Shown: positions 54,415 to 62,977, numbered from the stretch's first letter. The stretch is DNA of 64,000 bases from Ketobacter alkanivorans (GCF_002863865.1 NZ_CP022684.1:3353990-3417989), one strand, 5' to 3'. The notes: generated by a model from the letters alone, not told the origin. Program-made: numbers and translations.

Positions 54415-55886
54415 TGGCTGATGGATTGATGGGAATGATAGTTTGCACGATAGCGGTTTAGCATTTGGTGGCGCGCATCCTCGGCATTAAGGCCTGATTG
54501 CTGTAACCGGTGGAGTACGTTCAGCTGCCACTGAGCACCGTTGGTACGGGCAGCAATTCGATCGTGGATATTGCGCATCAGGCGTTTGGCTTCTGCTGTA
54601 TCCATGCCGGCTTGTTGCAGGGCATCTTCCGCCAGGGGCAGTAAGCGTTTGGCCAGTTCCAGTACGTTGTATTCCACGACTTTGATCTGGCTGGAAGAGG
54701 GCCACAGCATGTCGGCATTAAGGCCATGTTGGGCTGCCCGATAGAAATTGTGCTCGGCGAATTTGAACGGCAACATGTTGGTTCGTTCTGGCATGGAATC
54801 CCGCAATGCCAGTGCGCTGCCCAGTAGGAACGCAGACGTGGCGCTCATGTCCTGCAGGCTGGGCCCTGAGGGAAGTGCGCGCACCTCCATGCGGATGTGG
54901 CCTCCATTGTGGTGATCGTAAATCGCTCGATTCCAGGGCCAGGTGCTGCCTTGATGCAGTTTCAGTTCATGCAGTTGTGGCAGCTTGCCTGCGGCTATCT
55001 GGGCCAGCGGATCTTCTTCATGCAGTATGGGCATGATGGGCGGGAACAGGGCTACTGTGGAGGCAAATAACTCCAATGGGCCTGTGCGCAGCCAGCCATT
55101 GCCAAAATAAACTCTGGGCGGATATTTGGTTTGGCCGTGTGCATCATCGCGACAGTCAATAGACTGTTTGAACAGGGCGATGCGGGTTTCTTGCCACAGC
55201 TCATGGCCAAACAATAGAGGAGAGTTGGCCGCTAACGCCAGAGCAATGGGGGTGACCAGCTGCACCGCATTAAAGCTGTTGGTGAACTGATCGGGGTTCA
55301 GGCGCCAATGTAATTGAAAGGAGGTATTGGCCCCCTCCAGCGTCACGTCATCCCAGGTCAGGTTCAGTGGTGGTTTGCCATCGATGTGGATGGCGAAGGG
55401 GGCGCCCCGCAGTTTACGCAATGCTTTATCCATGGCGCGGTAACGGGGTTGGTCTGTCATCATGTGCGGCCCAAACTGGCTGGGTTGGGCTGTGGGCAGG
55501 ATGCCGATGGGCAGCAGTTCGGCGCCGTGCCCGGCTGCAATGTGGTCGGTGGCGGTGATGGCGCTACTCAGCTCCTGCTCGAAGGCTGCAAAGGGGCTGC
55601 CAGCGAAAGGTTGTGGTTGCAGATTGTATTCAAGGTTGAATTGGTTCAGCTCGGGGGTCAGTTGCGGGTTGTTGGCCTGTTTCAGAATCGCGAGGTTACA
55701 GGGCGCTGGATTGCCTTTATTATCCACCAGATAGAATTCCAGCTCCGCACCTAAGGAATCATCGCCCATACCAAAGCCGGGGCGCAGCAGTAGCTGTTGC
55801 AGTGCCTGCAGGTTGTGGCGAATCTTGTCATTAAAGCGGCGGTAGTCGTCTTCGCTAAAGGTATCCTGCCGAATATCAATGCCCAT
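54396..55886 (-). CDS. GCS2-type glutamate-cysteine ligase-like carboxylate-amine ligase
   Basis: 496 residues. The ATP-grasp-like glutamate-cysteine ligase fold is shown by LGAELEFYLVDNKGN, FNLEYNLQPQPFAGSPF, a TDQPRYRAMDKAL run, NTSFQLHWRLNPDQF and GGHIRMEVRALPSGPSLQD. Members join the gamma-carboxyl of glutamate, or another carboxylate, to an amine using ATP. It is unlike E. coli GshA in detail and could be an alternative ligase. First gene of the pair with the AstE/AspA-like deacylase. Confidence 0.85.
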   Translation of the reverse strand: MGIDIRQDTFSEDDYRRFNDKIRHNLQALQQLLLRPGFGMGDDSLGAELEFYLVDNKGNPAPCNLAILKQANNPQLTPELNQFNLEYNLQPQPFAGSPFAAFEQELSSAITATDHIAAGHGAELLPIGILPTAQPSQFGPHMMTDQPRYRAMDKALRKLRGAPFAIHIDGKPPLNLTWDDVTLEGANTSFQLHWRLNPDQFTNSFNAVQLVTPIALALAANSPLLFGHELWQETRIALFKQSIDCRDDAHGQTKYPPRVYFGNGWLRTGPLELFASTVALFPPIMPILHEEDPLAQIAAGKLPQLHELKLHQGSTWPWNRAIYDHHNGGHIRMEVRALPSGPSLQDMSATSAFLLGSALALRDSMPERTNMLPFKFAEHNFYRAAQHGLNADMLWPSSSQIKVVEYNVLELAKRLLPLAEDALQQAGMDTAEAKRLMRNIHDRIAARTNGAQWQLNVLHRLQQSGLNAEDARHQMLNRYRANYHSHQSISQWSTEL

Positions 55887-56060
55887 GCTGTGTGTTCCAG
55901 ATGACTTTCCCTTGAGAATGAATCAGTTGGCATGATTAGTCCATGTTCTCGGTCATGGGATGGCGTGTTAGGGTTGGGTAAGTCAATCATGATTGTGGTT
56001 GTGATGTTGATTGTTGTTTTGGTACGATCGTTCAGAATTTAATGTCAGGTATGATGCCGC

Positions 56061-58133
56061 ATGAAAAAAACAATAAAACGTACGATTTACGGTGTGCTGC
56101 TGGTGTTGGTGGTGGCAGTGGGTGCAGGTGTCCATGCTGTGTGGCCATTTTTGGCCTATCCCGTGGTGGATGTGCAGATCAGCCGTGTAGCACCGCAGCC
56201 TATAAGAGGGGAGGCGGAAGCTGAATTGCCGCAGCAGTTTATGGCGGGGATTGCAGTACGTGATATTACGCCGCCGATTGGTATTCCGAAAATGGGCTAT
56301 TCCGCCTGGGCGCGGGATGCGGACGGTTTTCGTAATCGGCTGAAGGCGCGAGCCTTTTATTTGAAGCCAGTTGACGGAGAGCCGCTGCTGGTGTTGCAGG
56401 CGGATCTGCCCGCCAGCTCTTTGGTGCTGCAGCGGCGGGTGGCGGAGTTGGTGGCGGCTAACACCGATGTTGCGGTTCATAACCTGAGTATTCATGCCAC
56501 CCATACCCACAGCGGGCCGGGGCAGTACTTTGCCAGTGATTTTTATAATGTATTTGGCTCTAACCGGCCGGGTTTTGATCCAGAAGTGTTCGAGTTTCTG
56601 GCTGAGCAAATGGCTGCGGCGGTCCAGGAGGCGTACCAGCAGCGACGCCCCGCCAAGATCGCCATAGGCAGTACACAGATGTACGGTGCCACTAAAAACC
56701 GTGCGATGGGTGCGTATGTGCGCAATGAAAATGTGGTGGATAAGCAGGAGAACGATGCTGCCGCACTGCGGGCGGTGAACCCTCTGATTACGCTGGTGCG
56801 CCTGGATGGGTTAGCGGCAGACGGATCTTATCAGCCGATGGGGGCGTTCTCTACGTTCGCGATACATGGCACCGGGATTCCGCCTTTTACCCATCCCTAT
56901 CACGGGGATGTCTGGGCCTTTTTTGAGCGACAGTTGGAAGCCAATATCCGTGAACACTATCAGCCACCCTGGCCAGTCGTTCATGGACCGTTTGAGGCGA
57001 ATCATGGAGACAACAACCCTAATTATCGCACCGGTCTGCGGGGTGATATTGAAACCCGCCGTATTGGTTTGGCGCTGGCGCAGCGAGCCTGGCAGCTGTA
57101 CCGCAGTTTGGATGACCAACTTACCGATCAGGTTACCCTTTATTCTGCACAGCGCGAGTTAGATGTGCTGGATTTATCGGATGAAGATAAGGGTATGCTG
57201 TGTGAGCGGGCCGTTGTTGGCGCTGCCACGGTGGGTGCAGCCAAGAACGATGAAGTGTTTCCCATCAGCTACCTGCCGCCGTTTCAGCGCGGTTGGCCCG
57301 ATGATCCGGTTGGAGATTGTCATGGCGAGAAACGCTGGATGTTGTCCAAATTACAGGCCTGGGGTTTACAACCCTGGCGTTACCCACACCGTATCTCCAT
57401 CAGCGCTTTCCGCATCAATGAATTGTTGTTGGTGGGGCTGCCCTTTGAAATCACCTTTGAAGCGGGCAACCGCATGGCTGATGCTGTAGCCACTGCCGCA
57501 GGGCTGCAGAATGTGGAGCTGGCGCATGTTGTGATCAGCAGTCATACCAACGGCTTTTTCGGCTACAGCACCACTCCGGAAGAATATAGCGCCCAATGGT
57601 ATGAGGGCGGGCACACCATTTATGGCGCCAATACAACACCGTTTTTGGCGAGAGAGTCCGCTGAACTGGTGGCCAGCATGCTGCGACAACCGGGCTATTA
57701 TGACCTTCCAGAGCATTGGCAGTTCAATTTGCTGAGCGCACATTACTACCCCAAAGCGGTGGCACCTGAGGGTAAGCGCGTTCAGTTACTACCACCTGCG
57801 TTTACCGATGCGACCACCCACCAGGAACCACACTGGCAAACCCAGATGTTGGATGTGTCGCCCAGTCATATCAATTTGCATGAGCCACTGCTGTCTATCG
57901 AATTCAGCGATGATGGTAAGCACTTTTCGGTATTGACGGATCAACAAGGCACGCCGGTGGATGATGAAGGCGTTGATCTTCAGATCATTTATGACGGCGA
58001 TTCAGATGCGGGTATGGCGCGTTATTTTTTGCGTTGGTACAACCCGGAAATTGCTGCTCCCGGTCGTTGGTATCGCTTCAGGGTAGAGGCGAGACAGGGT
58101 CAGGATACGTTTTTCTCCAGCCCTTTCCGTTAA
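56061..58133 (+). CDS. neutral/alkaline ceramidase-like protein
   Basis: 690 residues. An N-terminal membrane anchor or uncleaved signal (TIYGVLLVLVVAVGAGVHAVW) is followed by the neutral ceramidase domain: AGIAVRDITPPIGIPKMGYS, NLSIHATHTHSGPGQY with the zinc His and the catalytic Ser region, FSTFAIHGTGIP, and FEANHGDNNPNY. The C-terminal ~150 residues (SPSHINLHEPLLSIEF, YDGDSDAGMARYFLRWYNPE) form a beta-sandwich. Ceramidases hydrolyse N-acyl sphingoid bases; other amide lipids may be the substrate here. Probably acts outside the inner membrane. Preceded by an AT-rich promoter region. Confidence 0.88.
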   Translation: MKKTIKRTIYGVLLVLVVAVGAGVHAVWPFLAYPVVDVQISRVAPQPIRGEAEAELPQQFMAGIAVRDITPPIGIPKMGYSAWARDADGFRNRLKARAFYLKPVDGEPLLVLQADLPASSLVLQRRVAELVAANTDVAVHNLSIHATHTHSGPGQYFASDFYNVFGSNRPGFDPEVFEFLAEQMAAAVQEAYQQRRPAKIAIGSTQMYGATKNRAMGAYVRNENVVDKQENDAAALRAVNPLITLVRLDGLAADGSYQPMGAFSTFAIHGTGIPPFTHPYHGDVWAFFERQLEANIREHYQPPWPVVHGPFEANHGDNNPNYRTGLRGDIETRRIGLALAQRAWQLYRSLDDQLTDQVTLYSAQRELDVLDLSDEDKGMLCERAVVGAATVGAAKNDEVFPISYLPPFQRGWPDDPVGDCHGEKRWMLSKLQAWGLQPWRYPHRISISAFRINELLLVGLPFEITFEAGNRMADAVATAAGLQNVELAHVVISSHTNGFFGYSTTPEEYSAQWYEGGHTIYGANTTPFLARESAELVASMLRQPGYYDLPEHWQFNLLSAHYYPKAVAPEGKRVQLLPPAFTDATTHQEPHWQTQMLDVSPSHINLHEPLLSIEFSDDGKHFSVLTDQQGTPVDDEGVDLQIIYDGDSDAGMARYFLRWYNPEIAAPGRWYRFRVEARQGQDTFFSSPFR

Positions 58134-58357
58134 AACGCATCACCTATAAAGCATCGGTTGATGTAAAACTGCACAAAGTCTAATTGGCATTCGTCACAAC
58201 CGCGCTGCAAGGGGGTGACGCTATAGCGAGTTTGCATTACAGTAATTAGTCTTGATGTCTTTGAGCTGGCGCTGCCACCGCCGTGGTGCGCCTGCCTCTT
58301 TGTAAGATCCTATTCCATTTCGATCCAGCACCAGTCAGGCAGACTAAAGGGGGCTAT

Positions 58358-58891
58358 ATGGCATTATTTGGAAAAGTGGTGGATTTTCTCAGTGGCGGCA
58401 TCGGCGAGAAAATCGTCGACACAGTCAAAGACTATTTCCCTCCCAAGCTCAGCGAGTCTGAGCGTTTAAAACTTGAAGAAGTCATTCGTAAAGCGGCACG
58501 AGAGCATGAATTGCAACTGCTTACCCTGGCACAGCAGGAGCAGGAGATGTTTGATCAGCGCATCCGAGAAATGGAAGGCACTGCGAAAGATCTTCAGCAA
58601 TTCGGTATGTTTGGGCAACTGGTGGTGTTTTTGCGCGGTATGCAGCGGCCGATTTGGGGCTTTTTTGTGCTGTATCTGGATTACGCCGTGTTTGTGCAGA
58701 ACAAATGGCCAACCGTCGAAATAGAGCAAGCGACAGGCTCTGTGGGTTTGGATTTTCAATCGGCATTCTGGATGATCAACTTTTTAGTGTTGGGTTTCCT
58801 GTTTGGTGAACGCGCTATGCGCAATGTTCTGCCTCTGTTGCAGAAGCGCATGGGCGGTACCACCACGCCTGAATCAGAGGCAAAAGGTTAA
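58358..58891 (+). CDS. holin-like membrane protein (3TM, GTA-type PF11351-like)
   Basis: 177 residues from MALFGKVVDFLSGGIG, with AAAGGGGG upstream. It has a charged helical N-terminal half (AAREHELQLLTLAQQEQEMF), then hydrophobic helices VVFLRGMQRPIWGFFVLYLDY and FWMINFLVLGFLFGERAM. The RP before the membrane segment and the layout fit the GTA holin family. Holins form pores that let a cytoplasmic endolysin reach the wall. The next gene, 57 bases on, is an amidase without a signal peptide. No phage structural genes surround it. Confidence 0.7.
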   Translation: MALFGKVVDFLSGGIGEKIVDTVKDYFPPKLSESERLKLEEVIRKAAREHELQLLTLAQQEQEMFDQRIREMEGTAKDLQQFGMFGQLVVFLRGMQRPIWGFFVLYLDYAVFVQNKWPTVEIEQATGSVGLDFQSAFWMINFLVLGFLFGERAMRNVLPLLQKRMGGTTTPESEAKG

Positions 58892-58948
58892 CAGATATCG
58901 TTGCCGCCAAGCCCATATAGAGTGCCCACTCATAAAAGGGAGTTGAGT

Positions 58949-59794
58949 ATGACATTTTCAATTGATGACCAAGGCTTGCTGCATGGGGATAGGGTCGAGC
59001 AGCGCCTGATTTCCGGCAAAAATTCCGGCAACTTTGAGCCCGGTCAGCTGGATATGATCGTGATGCATTACACCGCAGGCACCACCCTTGAGGGTGCAGT
59101 AAGCCACCTTGCCAAGCCTCACGTGCAGGCATCTGCCCACTTGGTGGTGGGGCGCGATGGTAGCATCGTGCAGATGGTTCCTTTCACCAAAAAGGCCTGG
59201 CATGCGGGGCGCAGTGAATACGCCAACCGGCAAGGCATTAATCAGTACAGTATCGGTATTGAAATGGTGAACGCGGGGCCGTTGCAGAAATCGGGCGATG
59301 GTTTCGTATCTCAATACGGGGGGCGTTTTGAAGAGAACGATGTGATTCAAGCGGTGCATCGTAACGAAAGTGGTGCCCGCTATTGGCACACCTATACCGA
59401 GGCGCAGATCATGTGTGCTTTTGAGTTATGTGGAGCCTTGGTGAATACCTACAACATGAAATACATTGTGGGGCACGAAGAGATAGCACCGCAACGCAAG
59501 AGCGATCCCGGCCCTGCGTTTCCATTGGAGACCCTGCGGGATCAGCTGTTACTGAGCCGTTCCGACAATGCCCCGCTGGCCCCTGATTTAAACCTGGCGC
59601 CTGCGGCCACCAAGCAGGCTCGGGTCAGTGCTTCAAAACTCAATATTCGCGAGCTGCCATCTTTAAACGCCAAGGCGATTCGTGACCCCCTGCCCAATGG
59701 CACGCGAGTCACCATTCTTAAACAGGAGAATGGTTGGGCCAAGGTTCGAGTGGAGCAGGAAGGCTGGGTGAAACAGGATTTTCTGGAAAGCTAA
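58949..59794 (+). CDS. N-acetylmuramoyl-L-alanine amidase (endolysin-like, amidase_2 plus SH3)
   Basis: 281 residues. There is no signal peptide: the protein starts MTFSIDDQGLLHGD, and a good AAGGGAG ribosome site lies upstream. The amidase_2 zinc ligands are H40 (VMHYTAGTT), H176 and D186 (GHEEIAPQRKSDPGP), the catalytic Glu is E105 (GIEM), and K184 is the second catalytic residue. A bacterial SH3 domain ends the protein (ASKLNIRELPSLNAKAI, GTRVTILKQENGWAKV). It cuts the bond between MurNAc and the peptide stem. Without export it would need the upstream holin. Confidence 0.9.
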   Translation: MTFSIDDQGLLHGDRVEQRLISGKNSGNFEPGQLDMIVMHYTAGTTLEGAVSHLAKPHVQASAHLVVGRDGSIVQMVPFTKKAWHAGRSEYANRQGINQYSIGIEMVNAGPLQKSGDGFVSQYGGRFEENDVIQAVHRNESGARYWHTYTEAQIMCAFELCGALVNTYNMKYIVGHEEIAPQRKSDPGPAFPLETLRDQLLLSRSDNAPLAPDLNLAPAATKQARVSASKLNIRELPSLNAKAIRDPLPNGTRVTILKQENGWAKVRVEQEGWVKQDFLES

Positions 59795-59827
59795 GCCACC
59801 CTTGCAGCCTTCGTTCATATCTGTATA

Positions 59828-59864
59828 CAGCCCAAAGGTATCGAAATTTGATACCTTTGGGCTG
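59828..59864. repeat. 37-base perfect dyad between the amidase and YiaAB genes
   Basis: 15-bp perfect arms (CAGCCCAAAGGTATC / GATACCTTTGGGCTG) enclose a 7-base loop GAAATTT. It lacks a T run, so a simple terminator is less likely than an operator or a stable RNA hairpin. It lies 34 bases after the amidase stop and 90 bases before the YiaAB start. Confidence 0.7.
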
Positions 59865-59953
59865 CCTAGCTAAGACTTCTACCAGTCAGGTTGCTCATAC
59901 CGATACACCCCGCCAAACTGATCGTGTTGCTTTCATCAATGGAGAAAACGCAC

Positions 59954-60223
59954 ATGATCGATACCATTAACGACAACTCCAAAGGCTGGCTGTTCTTTGT
60001 AAAGGCATCTTTTGCCGTCGCGCTGGCTGCGACTGCTGCCGGCATTCTGTTTATCCCTACTGATTTTCTGGTTAAAGGCTATATGGGGCTGTGCGCGCTG
60101 TTTCTGGTGAGTACCAGTATTACCTTGTCGAAAACCATGCGCGATGAACACGAAAATCAGCGTCTGATCAACAAAATATCCGATGCCAAAACCAAACAAC
60201 TGATCAAAGAATACGCGGAGTAA
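59954..60223 (+). CDS. YiaAB two-helix domain membrane protein
   Basis: 89 residues from MIDTINDNSKGW with GGAG upstream. Two membrane helices make the YiaAB domain: FFVKASFAVALAATAAGILFI and YMGLCALFLVSTSITLSKTMRDE. A charged C-terminal tail (RLINKISDAKTKQLIKEYAE) follows. Function of the family is not settled; it lies five bases before a pspA-like gene, so it is likely part of the membrane-stress response. Confidence 0.8.
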   Translation: MIDTINDNSKGWLFFVKASFAVALAATAAGILFIPTDFLVKGYMGLCALFLVSTSITLSKTMRDEHENQRLINKISDAKTKQLIKEYAE

Positions 60224-60228
60224 CTGCC

Positions 60229-60921
60229 ATGAGCTTATGGACAAAATTGAACACCCTGTTTCGTGCCTCTGCCGAAGAACCACTGCATCATTTGGTGGAC
60301 GCCAACAACATTCGTATTTTTGAACAAGAGATCCGTGATGCAGAAAAAGCCATCCAGCATGCGAAGTTGCAGTTGGCGACTGTCATGGCGGAGAAAAAGC
60401 AGTTGCAGCGCCACAATCAGGCGTTGGAGGAAAACATCAGCAACAAGGAGCGTCAGGCAGGCGAAGCCTTGGATAAACAGGCAGAAGAACTGGCATTGGA
60501 GTTGGCTGGGGTCATTGCTGAAGATGAGCACCTGCTTCAACAGCAGCGTAAGCAAGTCATCTGTCTGGAAAAGCAGGAGACGCACTTAAAGCGCCAGCTT
60601 AGAGTAGCCGCCAACGGTATTCAGAAGTATCAGCGTGAATTAACGTTGGCGAAGGCCAACCGTAGTGCACAGAAAGCCTTGGGCAGTTTGCAGGGATATT
60701 CCAATGGTTTGTCTGCGTCTATGGAGGAAATGGCATCGTCACTTAACAGCATTAAGCATCAGCAAACCCGGGCTACCGAAATGGATGAAGCCATGCGTGA
60801 GATAAACGCCGAGCTGAATGGCGAGCACCTGAATGATCGCCTCAAACAGGTAGGCATTACCTCCGGCGAGCAAGATGCCAGCGCCGTGCTGGAGCGGCTT
60901 CGAAAGCAGCGGGCGGCATGA
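60229..60921 (+). CDS. PspA/IM30-family membrane stress protein
   Basis: 230 residues, almost all long coiled coil as in PspA/Vipp1: MSLWTKLNTLFRASAEEPLHH is the amphipathic N-terminal helix, then IREAEKAI-like IRDAEKAIQHAKLQLATVMAEKK and AKANRSAQKALGSLQG. PspA binds stressed inner membranes and keeps the proton gradient. No pspF/pspBC genes are present, so regulation differs from E. coli. Five bases after the YiaAB gene. Next to the holin genes, a role in resisting pore damage is plausible. Confidence 0.82.
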   Translation: MSLWTKLNTLFRASAEEPLHHLVDANNIRIFEQEIRDAEKAIQHAKLQLATVMAEKKQLQRHNQALEENISNKERQAGEALDKQAEELALELAGVIAEDEHLLQQQRKQVICLEKQETHLKRQLRVAANGIQKYQRELTLAKANRSAQKALGSLQGYSNGLSASMEEMASSLNSIKHQQTRATEMDEAMREINAELNGEHLNDRLKQVGITSGEQDASAVLERLRKQRAA

Positions 60922-60982
60922 CGGGCCGCGCAACGTTGCAGCGTGCGCAGTTCGAAGTTCTCATCTACAGGGAGGGTTGGTG

Positions 60983-61702
60983 ATGCTATTGAAAATTCTG
61001 GCGGTATTCTGTTTTTGTTTTGTTGTTGAACGCAGCATGCCCGGTTGGAGGTTACCACAAGTTAAGACTTGGCCGCTGCGTGTGCTTCTGATTAATGCGG
61101 TGCAGCTTGGGGTGGTGCTGCTAGCAGGAATTAGTTGGGAGCATTGGCTATCTTCTGCTTCTGTTATGCATTGGTCCGACTATATGCCCAATTGGGCTGG
61201 TGGATTGTTAGCGTATTTTATCGCGACGTTTGTATTTTACTGGTGGCATCGCTGGCGGCATGAGTACGATATCCTGTGGCTGGCGTTCCATCAGATTCAT
61301 CACAGTCCCCGCCGACTTGAGGTAATCACCTCGTTCTACAAACACCCCGGAGAAATGGTCGTAAATTCTCTGATCGGCAGTGTTCTGGTGTACAGCGTGC
61401 TTGGCTTGTCTGTTGAGGCTGGATTGGTTTACACGGCCTGTACGGCCTTGGGGGAATTTTTCTACCACACAAATATCAAAACGCCGCATTGGATAGGGTT
61501 TGTTTTCCAGCGGCCTGAGATGCATCGTATTCATCATCAGGCCGGGCGTCACAAGAATAACTACGGTGATATCGTATGGTGGGACATGTTGTTTGGCACC
61601 TACGAAAACCCTAAGGAGTGGAGTGGGCAATGCGGGTTTACCGCAGCCAGAGAAGAGCGCTTGGTGGCTATGTTGATGTATCGGGATGTCCACAAAAAAT
61701 GA
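60983..61702 (+). CDS. sterol desaturase/fatty acid hydroxylase family protein
   Basis: 239 residues from ATG 60983, with GGAGGG upstream; the open frame extends upstream into pspA but lacks similarity. Several membrane helices and the diiron histidine boxes H89-R-W-R-H93, H103-Q-I-H-H107 and H181-R-I-H-H185 define the family, with an extra His in EFFYHTN. It hydroxylates or desaturates a lipid using O2. It could act on membrane lipids after stress, or on the ceramide-like substrate of the gene upstream; both are guesses. Confidence 0.9.
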   Translation: MLLKILAVFCFCFVVERSMPGWRLPQVKTWPLRVLLINAVQLGVVLLAGISWEHWLSSASVMHWSDYMPNWAGGLLAYFIATFVFYWWHRWRHEYDILWLAFHQIHHSPRRLEVITSFYKHPGEMVVNSLIGSVLVYSVLGLSVEAGLVYTACTALGEFFYHTNIKTPHWIGFVFQRPEMHRIHHQAGRHKNNYGDIVWWDMLFGTYENPKEWSGQCGFTAAREERLVAMLMYRDVHKK

Positions 61703-61738
61703 CATGATGCTGGCCCATAGTGTCATGTCACTTTTTTT
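61700..61738 (+). terminator. intrinsic terminator after the sterol desaturase-family gene
   Basis: TGACATGA / TCATGTCA arms with a 15-base loop and seven T bases. The first arm overlaps the stop codon. Confidence 0.8.
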
Positions 61739-61822
61739 CGTAATCGTAAACTGACCGTCGATGTGCGCGATTATCGGTAAAATTCCCATTTCTTTTGGAT
61801 ACTTGTTACAGCGCTCTGTGGA

Positions 61823-61838
61823 TGGCATTGCGATTGCC
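61823..61838 (+). promoter_or_regulatory. sigma-54 (-24/-12) promoter of the PEP-CTERM gene
   Basis: TGGCATTGCGATTGCC. The GG of the -24 and the GC of the -12 element are correctly spaced, and 13 of 16 positions match the consensus TGGCACG-N4-TTGCW with N counted as match. The ATG is 42 bases downstream. PEP-CTERM genes are often under sigma-54 with the PrsK/PrsR pair, so this fits. Confidence 0.7.
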
Positions 61839-61879
61839 TTATCCCAAGTAGATCAACACATTCTACTGGGGAAAGGATC

Positions 61880-62437
61880 ATGAAATTACGTTTGGCCACT
61901 GCCATTATCATTGCATCGCTGGTTGCCGTATCCGCTTCTGCCATGCCGGTTGGCTATGATTTTTATCAGGGTGGCTATACCGGCGGGGCTTTCCTGCACG
62001 GGCATTTTGTCGGTGAGGATCTGGATGGAAATGGTCAGCTATCTTCTTTTTCCGGTGAGATCAGCGGCTTCGCGTTGAGCTTCAATGGTCAAGGCGGTTT
62101 GGCTTCCTTTGTTTTTGGTTTGGATGACCTGTTCGGGCTGGTCTATGACCTGAACGGCGGGCTACTGGGGGATGGGCTCTCCCGGCATATAGAAGGTCTG
62201 CTGGCATTCGACGGCAATTCACTGTTGGCGGTAGGCCCCGGGCCACTGTGGCGCACGTGTGGTGGCGGTTATGCCTGTGCTGTGGCTGCCAGTGGCCACA
62301 AACGATTTTACAGTGGTGAGGGTATCCAGGTCATGGCGCGCGGAGTTGCTGTGCCAGAGCCCGGATCAGTGGGTTTGATCGTGCTGGGCCTGATCGGTTT
62401 GGTGCTGGTGCGACGCAAGATCGGGGCCCAGCAGTAA
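61880..62437 (+). CDS. PEP-CTERM surface protein
   Basis: 185 residues. The signal peptide is MKLRLATAIIIASLVAVSASA. The mature part is Gly/Leu/Phe-rich (GEISGFALSFNGQGGLASFVF, LDDLFGLVYDLNGGLLGDGL) with two Cys in RTCGGGYACAV. The C-terminus VPEPGSVGLIVLGLIGLVL then RRK is the PEP-CTERM sorting signal recognised by exosortase. Such proteins are surface or matrix parts linked to exopolysaccharide. No exosortase gene is in the window. Sits behind a sigma-54 promoter. Confidence 0.9.
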   Translation: MKLRLATAIIIASLVAVSASAMPVGYDFYQGGYTGGAFLHGHFVGEDLDGNGQLSSFSGEISGFALSFNGQGGLASFVFGLDDLFGLVYDLNGGLLGDGLSRHIEGLLAFDGNSLLAVGPGPLWRTCGGGYACAVAASGHKRFYSGEGIQVMARGVAVPEPGSVGLIVLGLIGLVLVRRKIGAQQ

Positions 62438-62537
62438 GCGAAATTCCGGTGGCTCTTTGGCGTGGCTTTGTGGCAAGGTAGCTCTCAGGTCAATGCCAAA
62501 GCCTCAACATGAAAGTCTCAACGCAAGGATCGCTACC

Positions 62538-62807
62538 ATGAAACCCTTGAAACAGCTTCTGATTGCCGCCGCGTTATCCACCCTGGTTGCCTGTGTTACA
62601 ACCGAGCCTGCGCCCACTGCGGTGGATTACAACTATGATAGTTGGCGCACGATGATTCCCGATTCCTGCACCCATTTCTTTGATGGCTGTAATACCTGTA
62701 GTCGCGCTCCAGGGGCGGAAATGGCCGCCTGTACCCGTATGGCCTGCCCGAAATACGAAAAGCCGGTGTGCCTCGATGATCAGACCCAGGCTACGGTGGC
62801 TGAGTGA
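62538..62807 (+). CDS. small Cys-rich lipoprotein
   Basis: 89 residues from MKPLKQLLIAAALSTLVAC, a clear lipobox (LVAC). The mature part has six further cysteines: DSCTHFFDGCNTCSR, AACTRMACPKYEKPVC. This spacing suggests two or three disulfides or a metal site, as in periplasmic kazal-like or adhesive small domains; I do not name one. AAGGA lies upstream. The open frame is longer at the 5' end, but without family features. Confidence 0.75.
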   Translation: MKPLKQLLIAAALSTLVACVTTEPAPTAVDYNYDSWRTMIPDSCTHFFDGCNTCSRAPGAEMAACTRMACPKYEKPVCLDDQTQATVAE

Positions 62808-62977
62808 TCGGGTTGTAAATCATGGAACTGTCCACTGAGCTTACAATGTCGCTTTGGTTATGCCGATCTGGCAGATTAAGCCACTGAATCAATTCTGGTT
62901 TTTTCAGTCTCTTCTATTAGAATGAAGGCAATCTGTCAGATCCAAATCCGCACACGAGCGATGAAAAACAGAACATT

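Noticed and set aside
58358..59794. Prophage or gene-transfer-agent locus
   Set aside because: Only holin-like and amidase genes are present; no capsid, portal, terminase, tail or integrase genes occur on either side.
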